A DNA stretch of 64,000 bases from Artemisia argyi (GCA_030686995.1 JARVZY010002408.1:124001-188000); one strand, 5' to 3'. Numbered from the stretch's first letter, positions 12,223-26,148 are shown. A program made the numbers and translations. Notes: generated by a model from the letters alone, not told the origin.

Positions 12223-15200
12223 ATATGACATGATATTGACGTATAGGAGACATATATGACATGATATTGACGTATATGAGATGTTAAACGAGATGATATT
12301 GACATACATGAGATGTTAAACGAATAAGACGAGATGATATTGACATACATGAGATGTTAAACAGATTAGACGACATGATATTGAAATACATGATATGTTA
12401 TACGGATCAGACGAGATGATATTGACATAGATGAGATGTTAAACGGATGAGATGACATGATATTGACATACATGAGATGTAAACGGATGAGTAGAGATGA
12501 TATTGGCATACATGAGATGTTAAACGGATGAGTCGAAATGAAATTGACATACATGGATCTTAAACGGACGAGACGAGATTATATTGACATAAATGGAATG
12601 TTAAACGGATGAGATAAGATGATATTTACATACATGAGATGTTATACGGATGAGTCGAGATAGTATTGACGTACATGAGATGTTAAACAGATGAGATGAC
12701 ATGATATTGACATACATGAGATGTAAAACGGATGAGTAGATATGATATTGGCATACATGAGATGTTAAACGGGTGAGACGAGATGATATTGACATACATG
12801 GAATGTTAAACGGATGGAATAAGATGATATTTACATACGTTCGATGTTAAACGAATGAGTAAAGATGATATTGACATACATGAGATGTTAAACGGATGAG
12901 ATGACATGATATTGACATACAAGAGATGTAAAACGGATGAGTAGAGATGATATTGGTATACATGAGATGTTATACAGATGAGACGATATGATATTGACAT
13001 AATGAGATCTTAAACGGATGATATGACATGATATTTACGTATATGAGATGTTAAACGAATGATATGACATGATATTGACGTATAGGAGACGTATATGACA
13101 TGATATTGACGTATATGAGATGTTAAACGAGATGATATTGACACACATGAGATGTTTAACGAATAAGACAATATGATATTGACGTACATGAAATGTTAAA
13201 CAGATGAGACGACATGATTTGAAATACATGATATGTTATGCGGATGAGACGAGATGATATTGACATAGATGAGATGTTAAACGGATGAGATGACATGATA
13301 TTGACATACATGAGATGTAAACGGGTGAGACGAAATGATATTGACATACATGGAATGTTAAACGGATGAGATAAGATGATATTTACATACGTGCGATGTT
13401 AAACGGATGAGTAAAGATGATATTGACATACATGAGATGTTAAACGGATGAGATGACATGATATTGACATGCACGAGATGTAAAACGGATGAGTAGAGAT
13501 GAAGTTGACATACTTGAGATGTAAAACGGATGAGTCGAGATGATATTGACATACATGATATGTTAAAGAGATGAGACGAGCTGATATTGACATACATGAG
13601 ATGTTAAACGGATGAGTCGAGATGACAATGACATACATGAGATATTAAACAGATGAGTCAAGATGCTATTAACATTCATTAGATGTTAAACGGATGAGTC
13701 GAGATGATATTAACATACATTAGATGTTAAACGGATGAGTCGAGATGATATTGATATACATTATATGTTAAACGGATGATTCGTAATGATGTTGACATAC
13801 ATGAGATGTTAAACGAATAAGTCAAGATGGTGTTGACATAGATTAGATGTTAAACGGATGAGTCGGGATGACATTGACATAAACTAGATGTTAAACGAAT
13901 AAGTCAAGATGATATTGTCATACATTAGATGTTAAACGGATAATTCAAGATGATATTAACATACATGAGATGTTAAACGGATGATTCGAGATGATATTGA
14001 CATACATGAGATGTTAAACGGATGATTCGAGATGATATAGACATACATGAGATGTTAAACGGATGAGACGAGATGATATTGACATACATGAGATGTTAAA
14101 CGGATGATTAGAGATGACAGTGGCATACATGAGGTGTTAAACCGATGATAAGACATGATATTGACATACATGAGATGTTAAACGGGTGGGTAGAGATGAT
14201 ATTCATATACATGAGATGTTAAACGGATTAGTAGAGATGATATTGACATACATGATATGTTAAACGGATGAGTAAAGATGATATTGACATACATGAGATG
14301 TTAAACAGATGAGACGAGATGATATTGACATACATGAGATGTTAAATGGATGAGATGAGATGATATTGACATACATGAGATGTTAAACGGATGATACGAG
14401 ATGATATTGACATACATGACATGTTAAACGGAAGATAGTCGAGATGCTATTGACATAGATTAGAAGTTAAACGGATTAGTCAAGATGATATTGACATACA
14501 TAAGATGTTAAACATATGAGTCAAGATAATATTGACATAGATTAGATGTCAAACAGATGAGCCAAGATGGTATTGACATAGATTAGATGTCAAGCGGATG
14601 AGTTGGGATGATATTGACATAAACTATATGTTAAATGGAATAGTCGAGATGATATTGACATACATGAGATGTTAAACGGATAATATTAACATACATAAGA
14701 TGTTAAACGGATGAGACGAGATGATATTGACATACATGAGATGTTAAACGGATGAGTAGAGATGATAGTGGCATACATAAGATGTTAAACGGATGAGTCG
14801 AGATGATATTGACATACATGAGATGTTAAACGGATGAGACGAGATGATATTGACATACATGAGATGTTAAACGGATGAGTAGAAATGATAGTGGCATACA
14901 TGAGATGTTAAATCGATGATAAGACATGATATTGACATACATGAGATGTTAAACGGATGGGTAGAGATGATATTGACATACATGAGATGTTAAACGGATG
15001 AGTAGAGATGATATTGACATACATGAGATGTTAAACAGATGAGATGAGATGAGATGATATTGACATACATGACATGTTAAACGGGTGAGATATAATATTG
15101 ACATACATTAGATGTTAAACGGATGAGATGAGACAATATTGACATACATGAGATGTTAAACAGATGAGATGAGATGATATTGACATACATGAGATGTTAA

Positions 15201-16163
15201 ACGGATGAGTCGAGATGATATTGGCATACATGAGATGTTAAACTGATGAGTCGAGATGATATTGACATACATGAGATGTTAAACGGATGAGTAGAGATGA
15301 TAGTGGCATACATGAGATGTTAAATCGATGATAAGACATGATATTGACATACATGAGATGTTAAACGGATGGGTAGAGATGATATTGACATACACGAGAT
15401 GTTAAACGGATGAGTAGAGATGATATTGACATACATGAGATGTTAAACAGATGAGACGAGATGATATTGACATACATGAGATGTTAAACGGATGAGTCGA
15501 GATAATAATGACTTACATGAGATATTAAACAGATGAGTTAAGATGATTTTGACATACATTAGATGTTAAACGGATGAGTCGAGATGATATTAACATACAT
15601 GAGATGTTAAATGGATGAGTCGAGATGATATTGGCATACATTAGATGTTAAACGGATGATTCGTAATGATATTGACATACATGAGATGTTAAACGGATAA
15701 GTCAAGATGGTGTTGACATAGAGTAGATGTTAAACGGATGAGTCGGGATGACATTGACATAAACTAGATGTTAAACGAATAAGTCAAGATGATATTGTCA
15801 TACATTAGATGTTAAACGGATAATTCGAGATGATATTAACATGCATGAGATGTTAAACGGATGATTCGAGATGATATTGACATACATGACATGTTAAACA
15901 GATGAGAGTCGATATGCTATTGACATAGATTATAAATTAAACGGATGAGTCAAGATGATATTGACATACATGAGATGTTAAACAGATGAGACGATATGAT
16001 ATTGACATACATGAGATGTTAAATGGATGAGACGAGATGATATTGGCATACATGAGATGTTAAACGGTTGAGTAGAGATGATAGTGGCATACATGAGATG
16101 TTAAACCGATGATAAGACATGATATTTATATACATGTGATGTTAAACGGATGGGTAGAGATGA
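12223..16163. repeat. 41-bp tandem satellite, right block
   Basis: About 96 monomers continuing the left block. From 13.6 kb the monomers are more uniform, and a run of variants at 13617-13990 recurs at 15497-15860 in the same order, 1880 bp apart (about 46 monomers). The array ends abruptly in unique sequence at about 16163. Confidence 0.97.
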
Positions 16164-16474
16164 TATGGACTAGCGTTGCCTTTGTTAAACGACCGTTAGC
16201 AATTTTTTAGAGAAAATGACGAAACTAGCAATTTGGGCCTAACCACAAGGACGATTTATGTAATTTACTCTAACGAGAAACCTTAATCACCTTAGCATTC
16301 ACTAAATAGAACGGATTAGTAACTTGGATACACATAATAGCAACAAAAAAAATGGTTACACAAAATAGTAAAAGGTGATAAGTTCGATACATTTAGAAAC
16401 AATTATCCATTCATTTTTAATAGAAAATGAATAAAATATGATAATTTTGTTTAAAACCACCCAAATATTCATCC
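16164..16474. other. Unique AT-rich spacer
   Basis: About 310 bp between satellite and MITE. I see no gene or repeat in it. Confidence 0.6.
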
Positions 16475-16788
16475 TAGGGATGAGCATTTCGAACCGAATC
16501 TCGAAACTGAACCGGAACCGTATCGAAACGGTACCGTTCCCGATATACGGTACGGTACCGTACTACGAAATAAGGAGGAAAAAATCGGGACCATTAATTC
16601 GGTATGGGACCGGTACCAAATCGGGAAATTCCCGAAAAAAACGGGAAAAACCCGATTTCCCGGTACCGGTACCGGTATCCGAATCCCGTTCGGTACGGTA
16701 CCGGTACCGCTAATTTATGCTCGGGAAAAATTCGGTACCACCAATTCGGTACGGGTTCGGTACAATACCGGTACCGTGCTCATCTCTA
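16475..16788. mobile_element. hAT-type MITE with GGTACCG-rich interior
   Basis: 314 bp. The inverted ends TAGGGATGAGCA and TGCTCATCTCTA match at 11 of 12 positions and are hAT-like. The 8-bp flanks ATTCATCC/ATTCATCA match at 7 of 8. The interior is built almost entirely from GGTACCG and CGGGAAAA-type words, giving dense KpnI palindromes. There is no coding capacity. Confidence 0.8.
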
Positions 16789-17228
<440 letters not shown>

Positions 17229-17286
17229 GATGTTGGTAACAAGGTCGACTTACTACTCCTAATTTATATTCTTGAATCCAATACCA

Positions 17287-17366
<80 letters not shown>
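17287..17366. repeat. (ATT)n microsatellite
   Basis: About 22 ATT units followed by a few ATTT units. Confidence 0.97.
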
Positions 17367-17369
<3 letters not shown>

Positions 17370-17656
17370 GTTTTTGTTGTATATTAGTTTAAAGTTTAAA
17401 AGGGATGGTTCTGTTTTACGATTTTGGTGTGTATGCGTATGTGAAATTTGAAACCAGGGCTCTTAGCATGCTTTTTTTGTTGGATAAAATTTGTTGCATT
17501 TGTTTGTAATAGTAGTTTGTGCAGACTTGCAAATTGCAGTGAGCAATGCAAGAACAAGAAACACGATATAAAATTAGATAATATGTCGACTCTAAAATTG
17601 TGATGGGAACTAGGCTTAGTACATGATTTTAATTGAACAAAGGCAAAGTTATATGA

Positions 17657-17871
17657 AAAAAAAAAAAAAAAAAAAAAAGCTTACTCGGGCTGACCCGAAC
17701 CCGAATAAGCAAAGTATTTCAACCCGATACCCGAACCTATTTGGCATTCGGGATAGTTGGGTTGATCCGACTAACTCAAATAAGGAATTGAACCCGAGTA
17801 ACCCGACCCGAACAATCTTATTCGGGTTCGAGTCAGGTTCGGGTTGGGTCGACTTTTATGACACCCCTACC
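17657..17871. mobile_element. Possible degenerate hAT-type MITE, one end only
   Basis: A CCCGAACCCG-rich segment after a poly-A run ends in TGACACCCCTA (17859-17869), a common hAT-type end. A matching left end is missing, perhaps lost in the poly-A, so boundaries are guesses. Confidence 0.35.
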
Positions 17872-18383
17872 TGCAATGTGCCAATAAATAAATGAGAATG
17901 CTCCTCGGAGTAAATGCATTAAATCTATATGAAAAACTAACATGATTACCTAATGTCTTGTGTTATATGTTGATAAAGTAAAGAGAATACATGCTAGAAA
18001 CTCATGATTAATCATTACAAGTTTTGCCATGAAGAAATGAACCAGTGCATTTAATTCACTTATGCTTGTTTAATACCTAAAACTAAAATGTGACAAATGG
18101 CTTGTATGTGCCAAAAGTTGCTTAACATGTGTTCTAATGCTCAAATTATTTTTGTATATCTATTGCAGCTCAAGTTAGATGTAGAAAGAAGATAATGTTA
18201 TTGAGTTTATATACTATGGTGCTCTAAAGAGTACCTTTAAGGTTAGCCTATCCTGCTCAAGGTTTGTTTCCAATGGCAGAGATAATTATCTCGAGTAGAA
18301 ATATCATTGTCTTCCATGTATACTTTTATCTGTTAATAATGTGTTCGGTTATTAATACATTATCAGCGGTTATTCTTCTTGCA

Positions 18384-18476
18384 GATCAGCCTGGTTGGCC
18401 AACTGCATCTTCTTTCTTCAGCAGTGATTATGTTGGCTGTACCATCGCCTTCGTAAACTGTGTTTATGGCTGGTGA
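18384..18476 (+). other. Exon-like segment upstream of the WDR11-like fragment
   Basis: An open stretch beginning after CTTGCAG and ending at GCTG|GTGAGC, encoding QPGWPTASSFF and DYVGCTIAFVN. Its splice-site-like borders and position suggest an exon of the same broken gene. I do not recognise the peptide. Confidence 0.3.
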
Positions 18477-18575
18477 GCTCTGTTTTCTCTGACTATATCT
18501 AATTTTTTCCGAGAATAAATATTACAGTTCATGTACTTAAGTATTAGATTTCGTAATTAGTTACTGAGATGTGCA

Positions 18576-19045
18576 TGAGGTGGAAACCATCCTGCTGTAG
18601 TTGTTCGACTGGTTGCTTTGGGAACTCAGAGTGGTTCACCTGAAATTTGTGATGTTTCTGCAAATGTTGTTGCTGCATGTTAAGGTGGCTGGGAAATTCA
18701 AGACTTTGTCTCATTCTCATACAATGAGGCATGCAACAAAAGTTGTTCTACAGAAATTCCTAATTTATTGGACGACCTTATTTCTTTTAGTGTAATTTTT
18801 TTAGCCATTCTTGTTTGCTTTAATGCTCGCTAATAGTTATCATTCATTTAACAGTTACCACAATTTGTGTTCTCAATTTGGAATGACATACAACTATCAC
18901 TTTGCGAACTCAGGGAAATGAGAAGACTAGCGGTGGCTATACAAATAGGCTTGTTGTGACCAACCTTCGGACTAGCCTTAATCGAACATTTAGGGTATTA
19001 CAAAAGCAAGAGCGTACACCCATAAGAGCCTTGCGGACTTCATCC
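18576..19045 (+). pseudogene. WDR11-like WD40 protein fragment, broken
   Basis: Two exon-like blocks match the plant WD repeat-containing protein 11 family (transducin/WD40). Block one (18579-18735) reads GGNHPAVVVRLVALGTQSG then DVSANVVAA and LRWLGNSRL. Block two (18914-19045), after the acceptor-like end AACTCAG, reads GGYTNRLVVTNLRTSLNRTF then RVLQKQERTPIRALR and SSSGR. Damage: TGA at 18576-18578 where arginine is expected, a deletion of about ten residues with a frameshift before LRWLGNSRL, and a 1-bp insertion after it. The intron between blocks is kept, so this is a DNA-level duplicate, not a processed copy. Only a small central part of the usually >1000-residue protein is present. Identification is from remembered family sequence. 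Confidence 0.75.
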
Positions 19046-21029
19046 TCTGGAAGGTTGTTCTTGAAACTGGACTAGTTTGCTAATTTCTTATATACATATT
19101 GTTCAGTATGCAACATGCCACATAAATTGCATTAATCACTGCTAATGTCGTTATATCAAGATCATTTAATTTACTTGATCTTTTCATTTTCTTTGGCATG
19201 TAGAACCTTTTTGATAACCGTTTTCCATACCAAGACGACCTTGGCTGAACATATAGATCAGTAAACATGGTTGAATAGTGTCAAATGTCTAAATTAATAT
19301 TGGATTGGAACTATATTAAAAACAGTAAAAGATCGTATTGTTTGGGATACTCCGCTAGGTTAATTGTTGTATTTATTGTAAGACAGTATGCGTATCTATA
19401 TTATATAAGTAAGCATTGTACTGGATACTGACTCCTTAGAATGCTTATAAGTTATAACTATTTTACAGGGGTGAAGCTTGAAGGGCTAAAGTGAACCTGA
19501 GAATAAGCAACAAGTCCTTTTGTGGAACCACTAGAAGATGGATGAGTGAAAAACGCCTAATGTGTTTTTGGTTACTTCATCTTAAATTGTTTTATTTAAA
19601 GTAAGTTATGTTATCATTATAACAATATAGCTTCTGAAATCATGTTTATAATTTAAAGTATTCGCAAAATAGAAACGTTATTGGCCCGTCCTGACTTGAA
19701 CCGATTTGGCTAAGTTACCTAGACACCCGAACGCATAGTTACCATTACATGACCTGCCTGTTTTGTGGCATCTAGTAAAAGTTCCTTTAGCTTCTTGTTT
19801 AAGCATCTAGTTATGTCTAGGCGTGTTCCTTGGGATGAAACAGGACTGGACCAGGCCAACGTCCCAAACGGAGAACAAACTGAAGTCAGAAAATGAGAAA
19901 TAAATGGAACAAAGAAACAGACCTATCTAAACCAGTTTGCTACTAAACCGCAGTGTTAACCAACAAACTAGTGGGTTGGGTAAAAGAATAAATGTAAATC
20001 AATATTATGCTAAGCTTGAAAATACTAGTACTCCGTACTGTAGAATGGGTTGGGTTCCAGTTTCCGTGATTTCGATTTCGGACCACACTAAGAATAAATT
20101 TTAAAAATAATAATAATACTCTGATTTGATAACCATATTTGAAAAACTTTAGAACCAAGGAACAAACTGAATTTACTCCCTACCAATTTGGTGTGGTCCA
20201 GTTTTCCAGCTGTGTCAGCCCGGTTTGACTTGTACTCACCTTTTATGCATTGTGAGACGAATTATACGTTCTTTTGCTATTTGCTACTTAAGTTTGGCTT
20301 TCTGATATGTGATTGTGTCGGTTTTTTGAATAGATGGAAATTGAACGCCAGCAGCAGAGGACAGAGCCATGAATGAATGAGAAGTGATCCTCAATGATGG
20401 TCTCATGAAGCTTTTTGTTAATTGTCTCCTTTATGTTTCATGAAACTATAGCTGCAACATATTATGATACAAGTATGCTACTGGCATTCTCATTTTTAAG
20501 TGTTTTTGTTTCTCTTTCTTATTGAACACTTGTGATTTAACTAGCTTTGCATCGGAATGAATGGTTCTGCTTCTTTCTAATGCTCTAAAGTGGCCGACTT
20601 TGACTTTTGGGCATTGGAAATTTCCTGGCTGTCTATTCGTGTGTTTCTTTCATTGGTTTATGCTGGTGGTACTTAATTTGATACTATTAGCACTTTTCTG
20701 GCCAACTCTTTTGATGTCAACCTAAAACACATTTAGTTTGTCATGTCATATCAAGAAAGTTTTTGCATTAATCTCAAACAAACATAACCCAACGTACTAT
20801 ATATTTCTTTTACAACAAAACCAATTGGTCCCCCTTCTTTTCCTTTGCTTGGGTCACGACAGAAACAGGTACAAGAAACCAACAAAAACTATGTGACATT
20901 CTCATTTGTACTATCACACACTCAAGTTACTTACACTATTTTCTTGTTTCTATTACTTGAACTTGTTCCATACTCAACTCTCTTGTATGGACATGCTCGA
21001 TCACATGCATGCAAAACAAACCAATTTTT

Positions 21030-21061
<32 letters not shown>

Positions 21062-21759
21062 TTATTCTTGGTATGTAATCACAAGTAAGAAAATGACAAA
21101 CACTTACGACCTACCAATTTGATTACACCTCACATTTGACGTTGCTTCAAAGAATCATGATTGGCCCTTGCTTCTCTATATGGTGAACATTTACTGTACG
21201 AAAACTGGGCAAAGCAAAGCCTTGTACACGTTTTCTATAACTTAAACACAATGTGGTTTTGACTAAAATACAACTCGAATGTGTCCAAGGTCACACCCCA
21301 ATCACAGAAAAACCAGCCTTACACTCATTCTTTTTGTCTCGTTGTGACTGGATAGAAGTACTCATACAACATTTGTAGCAATTTAGATTCATTCACACTC
21401 CAACTCTCGCATTATTTCTGATCCATATCACCACTTGTCCGGGCATAACATGAGTATATAAGGTGGCATGTAAGTCGACAGTTCACTCACACACTCAACC
21501 TCCCACCTCCAATATGGCCCAATCTAGGAACATGCAAACATTCTTATACACTTCTCATGCTATCTACAAACAAATGGTTTATTCAAAAATCAAAATATAT
21601 AAATTTTGGAATAGTAAACAAAAAGTTTGTTGATGCATTGTCAACTAATTTGAATTTCAACTTACATTTTGATGTTTCTTGACATTAACTCTAACTCTAA
21701 ATACATGACCAGAATGAATCCCAGCTCAAGTTCCCCAGGAACAAAATGTTGCACAAGTT
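19046..21759. other. Intergenic, no gene supported
   Basis: AT-rich, with short scattered open frames only. The 19.8-20.2 kb part has GGTTGGGTTCCAGTTTCC-type words seen in decayed DNA transposons, but no ends were found. The last part is downstream of the FBPase relic and may be its former 3' region. Confidence 0.4.
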
Positions 21760-21927
21760 TCAAACCAAATACGAAACTAGCTTATTGATTTCATCTGGGC
21801 TTCCTATGTATATTGGAGTCCGTTGGTGAATCTGCAGAAAAAAAAAATCACGATTACAGACTATAGTCCTTTCCTTCTACTCTATGCTACACTTTGACTT
21901 TTCTACCCATCATATATGATTTAAACT

Positions 21928-21963
<36 letters not shown>

Positions 21964-22789
21964 AAAAAATCCAAAAAATCTCAACTTTAGTCTGGCTAGC
22001 CAAAAGAAAGTTAAAGTGTATCTCAAACTCAAATTGGTACGAATTTAACCAAAATCCCCACAAACGTTTAACATCTATACAACCTGCTTATAAAAATCAA
22101 GACATCAAATTTTGCTAAAAATCTTTGACACACATTTTGCAGTTGAAAGAATCGTTTGATTGACTAAAAGCAAGTCAACATGTATGTATACACAAGTCAA
22201 TATTAGTACTATTTTCGTACGCTGATTTTAATACCAAAAGTAAAATCTAGAGTGCAACTTAAAATATTGAAGAATATACCCTCTCGGGTTGAATATCAAG
22301 AGTCCTTTGAACACCATCTATAGCTTTCCCTCCAGCTTGTTCCACCAAATAACTCATAGGTGCACATTCATACAGCAACCTCAAATTCCCATTTTTTGCT
22401 TTTTCATTTTGTGGGTTTCCATAGATGCCATCATAAAGCAACATTCTGTGAATTTCACCAACAAGACAGCTAATGTATCGTCCTGAGTACGGTTTTCCTT
22501 CAGGTCCACCAGGTCTCCTTAGATGGTTAAGATAGTTCTGCAATTTAGTATCCCAAAGATCAAAATTCCCTTCGTTAAACGAGTAAATTCTTCCTGATTT
22601 TGGTATCTTGATGTCTTCATGTGTTAGAACGAATTCACCATATGCTGGATCAAGTGTGAATCCATGAACTCCATTCCCTATTAAAATGGTGAACACGACA
22701 GAGCTTGAATATAAACAGTATCCTGCTGCTAATAAGTTGCTCCCGGGCTGGCAGCCGCTCACGACACATTTTTCTTTAGCATCGTCTAG
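21760..22789 (-). pseudogene. Chloroplast-type fructose-1,6-bisphosphatase, last two exons only
   Basis: Fructose-1,6-bisphosphatase removes the C1 phosphate from fructose 1,6-bisphosphate in the Calvin cycle and sucrose or starch synthesis. Two minus-strand exons are visible. 22789-22280 (170 codons, after TATCAG) includes CQPGSNLLAAGY, YGEFVLTHEDI, GKPYSGRYI and the active-site signature LRLLYECAPMS with its glutamate. It ends at a GTATAT donor. 21831-21760 begins after TTCTGCAG and encodes IHQRTPIYIGSPDEI to a TGA stop. The splice phase is 0 and the joined frame is open for about 193 residues. The N-terminal half was not found up to 24.9 kb, so this is a 5'-truncated copy. It resembles the plastid form (LDIQP, IHQR). 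Low-constraint signs include GEIHRMLLYDG where the family usually has GDFHRTLLYGG. Confidence 0.85.
21929..21961. repeat. Poly-A run, ~33 bp
   Basis: A homopolymer within the last intron of the FBPase relic. Confidence 0.9.
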
Positions 22790-24911
22790 CTGATACGGAA
22801 TAAGAAAGCATTGTTAGTCCATAAGATGACACATTTTTAGGTGGAGTTTGGACGTGGATTTGGCAAATGATCATGCTATGTTAAATGACCCATGTAATAG
22901 ACGTATAACGAAAATGCTGCTTATATTGGTGTTGACCCACCCCCACTAAGATGCTGCTTATATCATCTGCAATATCACATCTATAGTCCAAAAATCTAAC
23001 GACGTATAACAAAAAGACCAACAAGTTTTTAACATGTCTCTAAAACTGTATGTCACTAAGAAGCAAAGCAAAGTTCATGAACCACAATCTATCAACCCCT
23101 TTTGCACAAGAAAGCCACCTTCAAGGGTTGACTGAGTTGCAACATCACTACATCTATACTTTCAGAATGTAAAACAAGAAGTGATAAATGGATGACAATA
23201 GTTGGTAATACCGTACTATATATATTATCTATCTAGAAGGGAATCAACAATTTTAGTCCACAGTTCGCATTTTGAAAATGATTGCTACAATTTTACATGT
23301 TTAGGTCAAAGAGTTTCACAGGTGCATGTGTATCATGCCTGCATCGGGGTCTTGAGATAGAGATGACCACATTTTTTCACTAATATTATGCCTATAAGAA
23401 CTTCAGTATCAAACATACTTGTTCCCAAAAATTTATAATAGAATAAAAGATCAACAGAAATTTTGAACTTGTCTGCAAGGGCTATCTAAAGAGCCACCAA
23501 TAAAGAGCAGGGGTTAATTTCAGCACTAGGAATAAGTAGTGGAGTTCATGAATCACACTCTATCAACCACTTCTACACAAAAAACCTCCTCCCAGGTAGT
23601 ATTCATCTTCAATATTGGCTCCAAAGGAATGAAATTCTAAACCGACCCTAACTAACAACAAATAGCATTGCATTCAATGTATAAATCTAATACTTTAGGC
23701 ACTTCTAACTGACTTCCTAACTCCTAACTCTTGATGGCTTCACTATAATCTAAATGTCGCACTCTATTGCTAAGTTGATATCATATTATCACTTTCTTTC
23801 CAACATCCGAAGAACTAACCAATAAAGCAGGTTACAGCTAATTCCTACCACACGCATCTACATTTCTAGGCTTCTAGCAGACCATTAGAATAGAGAAGTA
23901 TATGTTCTAATCTACTAGCAGACCAAATTCCTAATAGCCTAACACCATACAATAAACAAACAAATTACTAATGGCATCACAGGCAATACCTGTTACAGAG
24001 GAAGTAAGCCCAATAATCTGAAAAAGGCGCAAATTTGAGCATGATATCATATTTTATTAGCTTTTCAAGAAGCTTTTTATAATATAAATACAAATTGAGC
24101 ACTATAGCATGTTCTATTTCTCACCACTTTCGCACAAATTGCCTCCAAGGGTAAGAGGATCCTAAACATCTATAGTACCTAACAACAAAGAACGGGATTC
24201 AATGTATAAATATAATACTTCAGGTACTCCTAACTGGCTAGTGGTTACCTATTGCTCAGCTGCTACAATCATTTTTTCACTTCTTCCAGCATTGGCAGAT
24301 CTAAGTAACAGGGTAGATTAAAACTAGTTCCTACAGGCTACAACTAGCATTGGCATTTCTAGCATACCATGAAATCGAGAACCATGCATACCAATCTGCT
24401 AGCAGAAATCAAATTCGTAATACCACAATAGTAGTGAATTACTAATGGCATCAAAAGGCAATACCTGTACAAAGCAACTAGAGCAAACTATCTGAAAAAG
24501 TACAAGATTGAGCATGTTAAACCAGAAGGCTAACATTGAGCATAATTGATCACTAGAACGCCCTTGACAAAGTATTGGAACAATTATACATGTGTTTGAG
24601 GAGCGACTAGTAAGCATTATCGTAGAAAGGATAAACATAAGCACAATCAAATATTCAAATCTGTCAAGCAATGAGGGGAAGGAAAAAAAAGTTATGGCAT
24701 GTCACTCAATGGTTAAACTCTACTCCACAAATCAACTTGCTACTAAATATAGAGGTTAATTGTTAAACTGTATATATAATGAGATTATATATTTATATGC
24801 TAATGTGGCAATGCATTGAACTCTGGTTATCAACATTGTAAATTACCAACACACATATCAAACACTAAGCAAAAAAAGAAAGAATTTTAACCAATTGGTA
24901 GCGGATATTAC
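22790..24911. repeat. Diverged tandem triplicate of a ~0.5-kb segment, non-coding
   Basis: Related blocks start near 23076, 23548 and 24115. The first two share ATGAACCACAATCTATCAAC (second copy diverged). The last two share ATTCAATGTATAAAT and AATTACTAATGGCATCA. Copies two and three each contain, on the minus strand, a tiny segment bounded by TTTTTCAG and CAG|GTATTGCC that looks like a repeated micro-exon. No FBPase or eIF3c exon was recognised here. Confidence 0.55.
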
Positions 24912-26148
24912 CTGTTGAGGAGTCTTACGACTTTGAGAGACACCTTGTGCAAGTAGTTCTTTCACCCTCCAACCACGAGAGTATAACTCAGAAAGGCAGC
25001 CATGTGCTTCAGGATAAGCCCTGCTCTAAAGGCACAAAGCCCAAGTTGAGCCATGGATCTATTAAACAGTATCTGGGTTGAGATGTCCATATGCTTAACA
25101 TTATCCTGCAAGTGACTCATAAGAAACAAGTCCTGAGATGTAGAAAACTCATCTGAGATCGCATGGTGGTAAATGTCGCAAAGCATTGCTAGGGCCTTGG
25201 TTCTTTCGTCACCTGCATGCTTGTAAATATAGGAAACTAACAGATCCATTAATGCTCTACTACTCTCTAGAAAATTAGGTTCCCGTTGAGTCTTGTCCAC
25301 TCATTGATATTTTCATCCGCATAGCATCATAAAATTCTTGTGGTTTGTAATAAACAAGTTCAACAAGCCTTAACGCTACCTTTGCTGCAGCTTTATGATT
25401 CCCAACACGATCAAGATACTCATGAACATTTTGACCAAGTGTAAAAAGCAAAAACTCATCACTAAGCCTCTCGACATACTCACTAGTAAGATCAGGATCA
25501 ATACACTGCAAGCTCTTAAAGAATTCATCATCTACTTTCTCAAGAAAAGCTGCCAAATTTCCCCAAATACGTATCGTATCCTTGTTATCATCTTTTTGTG
25601 TCTCACTCTGATCACCAGGCTCCACCGAGTCGTCAACTAGAATATTTGGATACTGCCCGAGTATATCAAGTACTACAAACATATTTTGGACACACTTGTT
25701 CCATACAGTTATAGGCATATAATGCCCACTGTAAATATCAAACTATGCAGAAATAAGAGTGAATAAAATCTGAAGCTTTTGGGCAGGTGTTTTCGCCACT
25801 GTTGTCATGAAAGTCAACTGATCGACAAGCTCAACACTTTTTCCCCTTTCTACCACGAGCAGCAACAATCTCTTTAAGCTTCTTGTTAACAATGTCCCAT
25901 GTCGGATCCTTAAACTGTTTATCCTTTGTTATATCTTTCTTATTCTTATTCATCACAGGTTTCTTGTCTTGATCCTCAATACTTTCACTAACTTTATTAT
26001 TAATCGCATCATTAAACATATTTGAGAAATGCAATGCTTTCTCCTTTTCAGCATTCCTCTTATCCTCAAGTTTTCGGCTTTTACTAACCCACGATACTAC
26101 ATCGGAAGCATCATCTGACTGTTTTTTCAATCGCTCTTCCTTCATCCT
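24912..26148 (-). pseudogene. eIF3 subunit c (eIF3c) fragment, broken
   Basis: eIF3c is a core subunit of translation initiation factor 3. Minus-strand reading in order: [164 protein letters not shown] and [12 protein letters not shown]. It stops at a CAACAG|GTAATA donor at 24912. Damage: a frameshift after RGRKG, TAG at 25745-25743 in place of the glutamine in ISAQFD, and frameshifts near 25.28 and 25.01 kb. The N-terminal third and C-terminal PCI part are absent. The retained donor argues for DNA-level duplication. Confidence 0.88.

Noticed and set aside
1..16163. CRISPR-like array
   Set aside because: Units are adjacent without unique spacers, and the window is eukaryotic.
22289..22486. 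Plus-strand 65-codon frame
   Set aside because: Antisense shadow of the FBPase exon.
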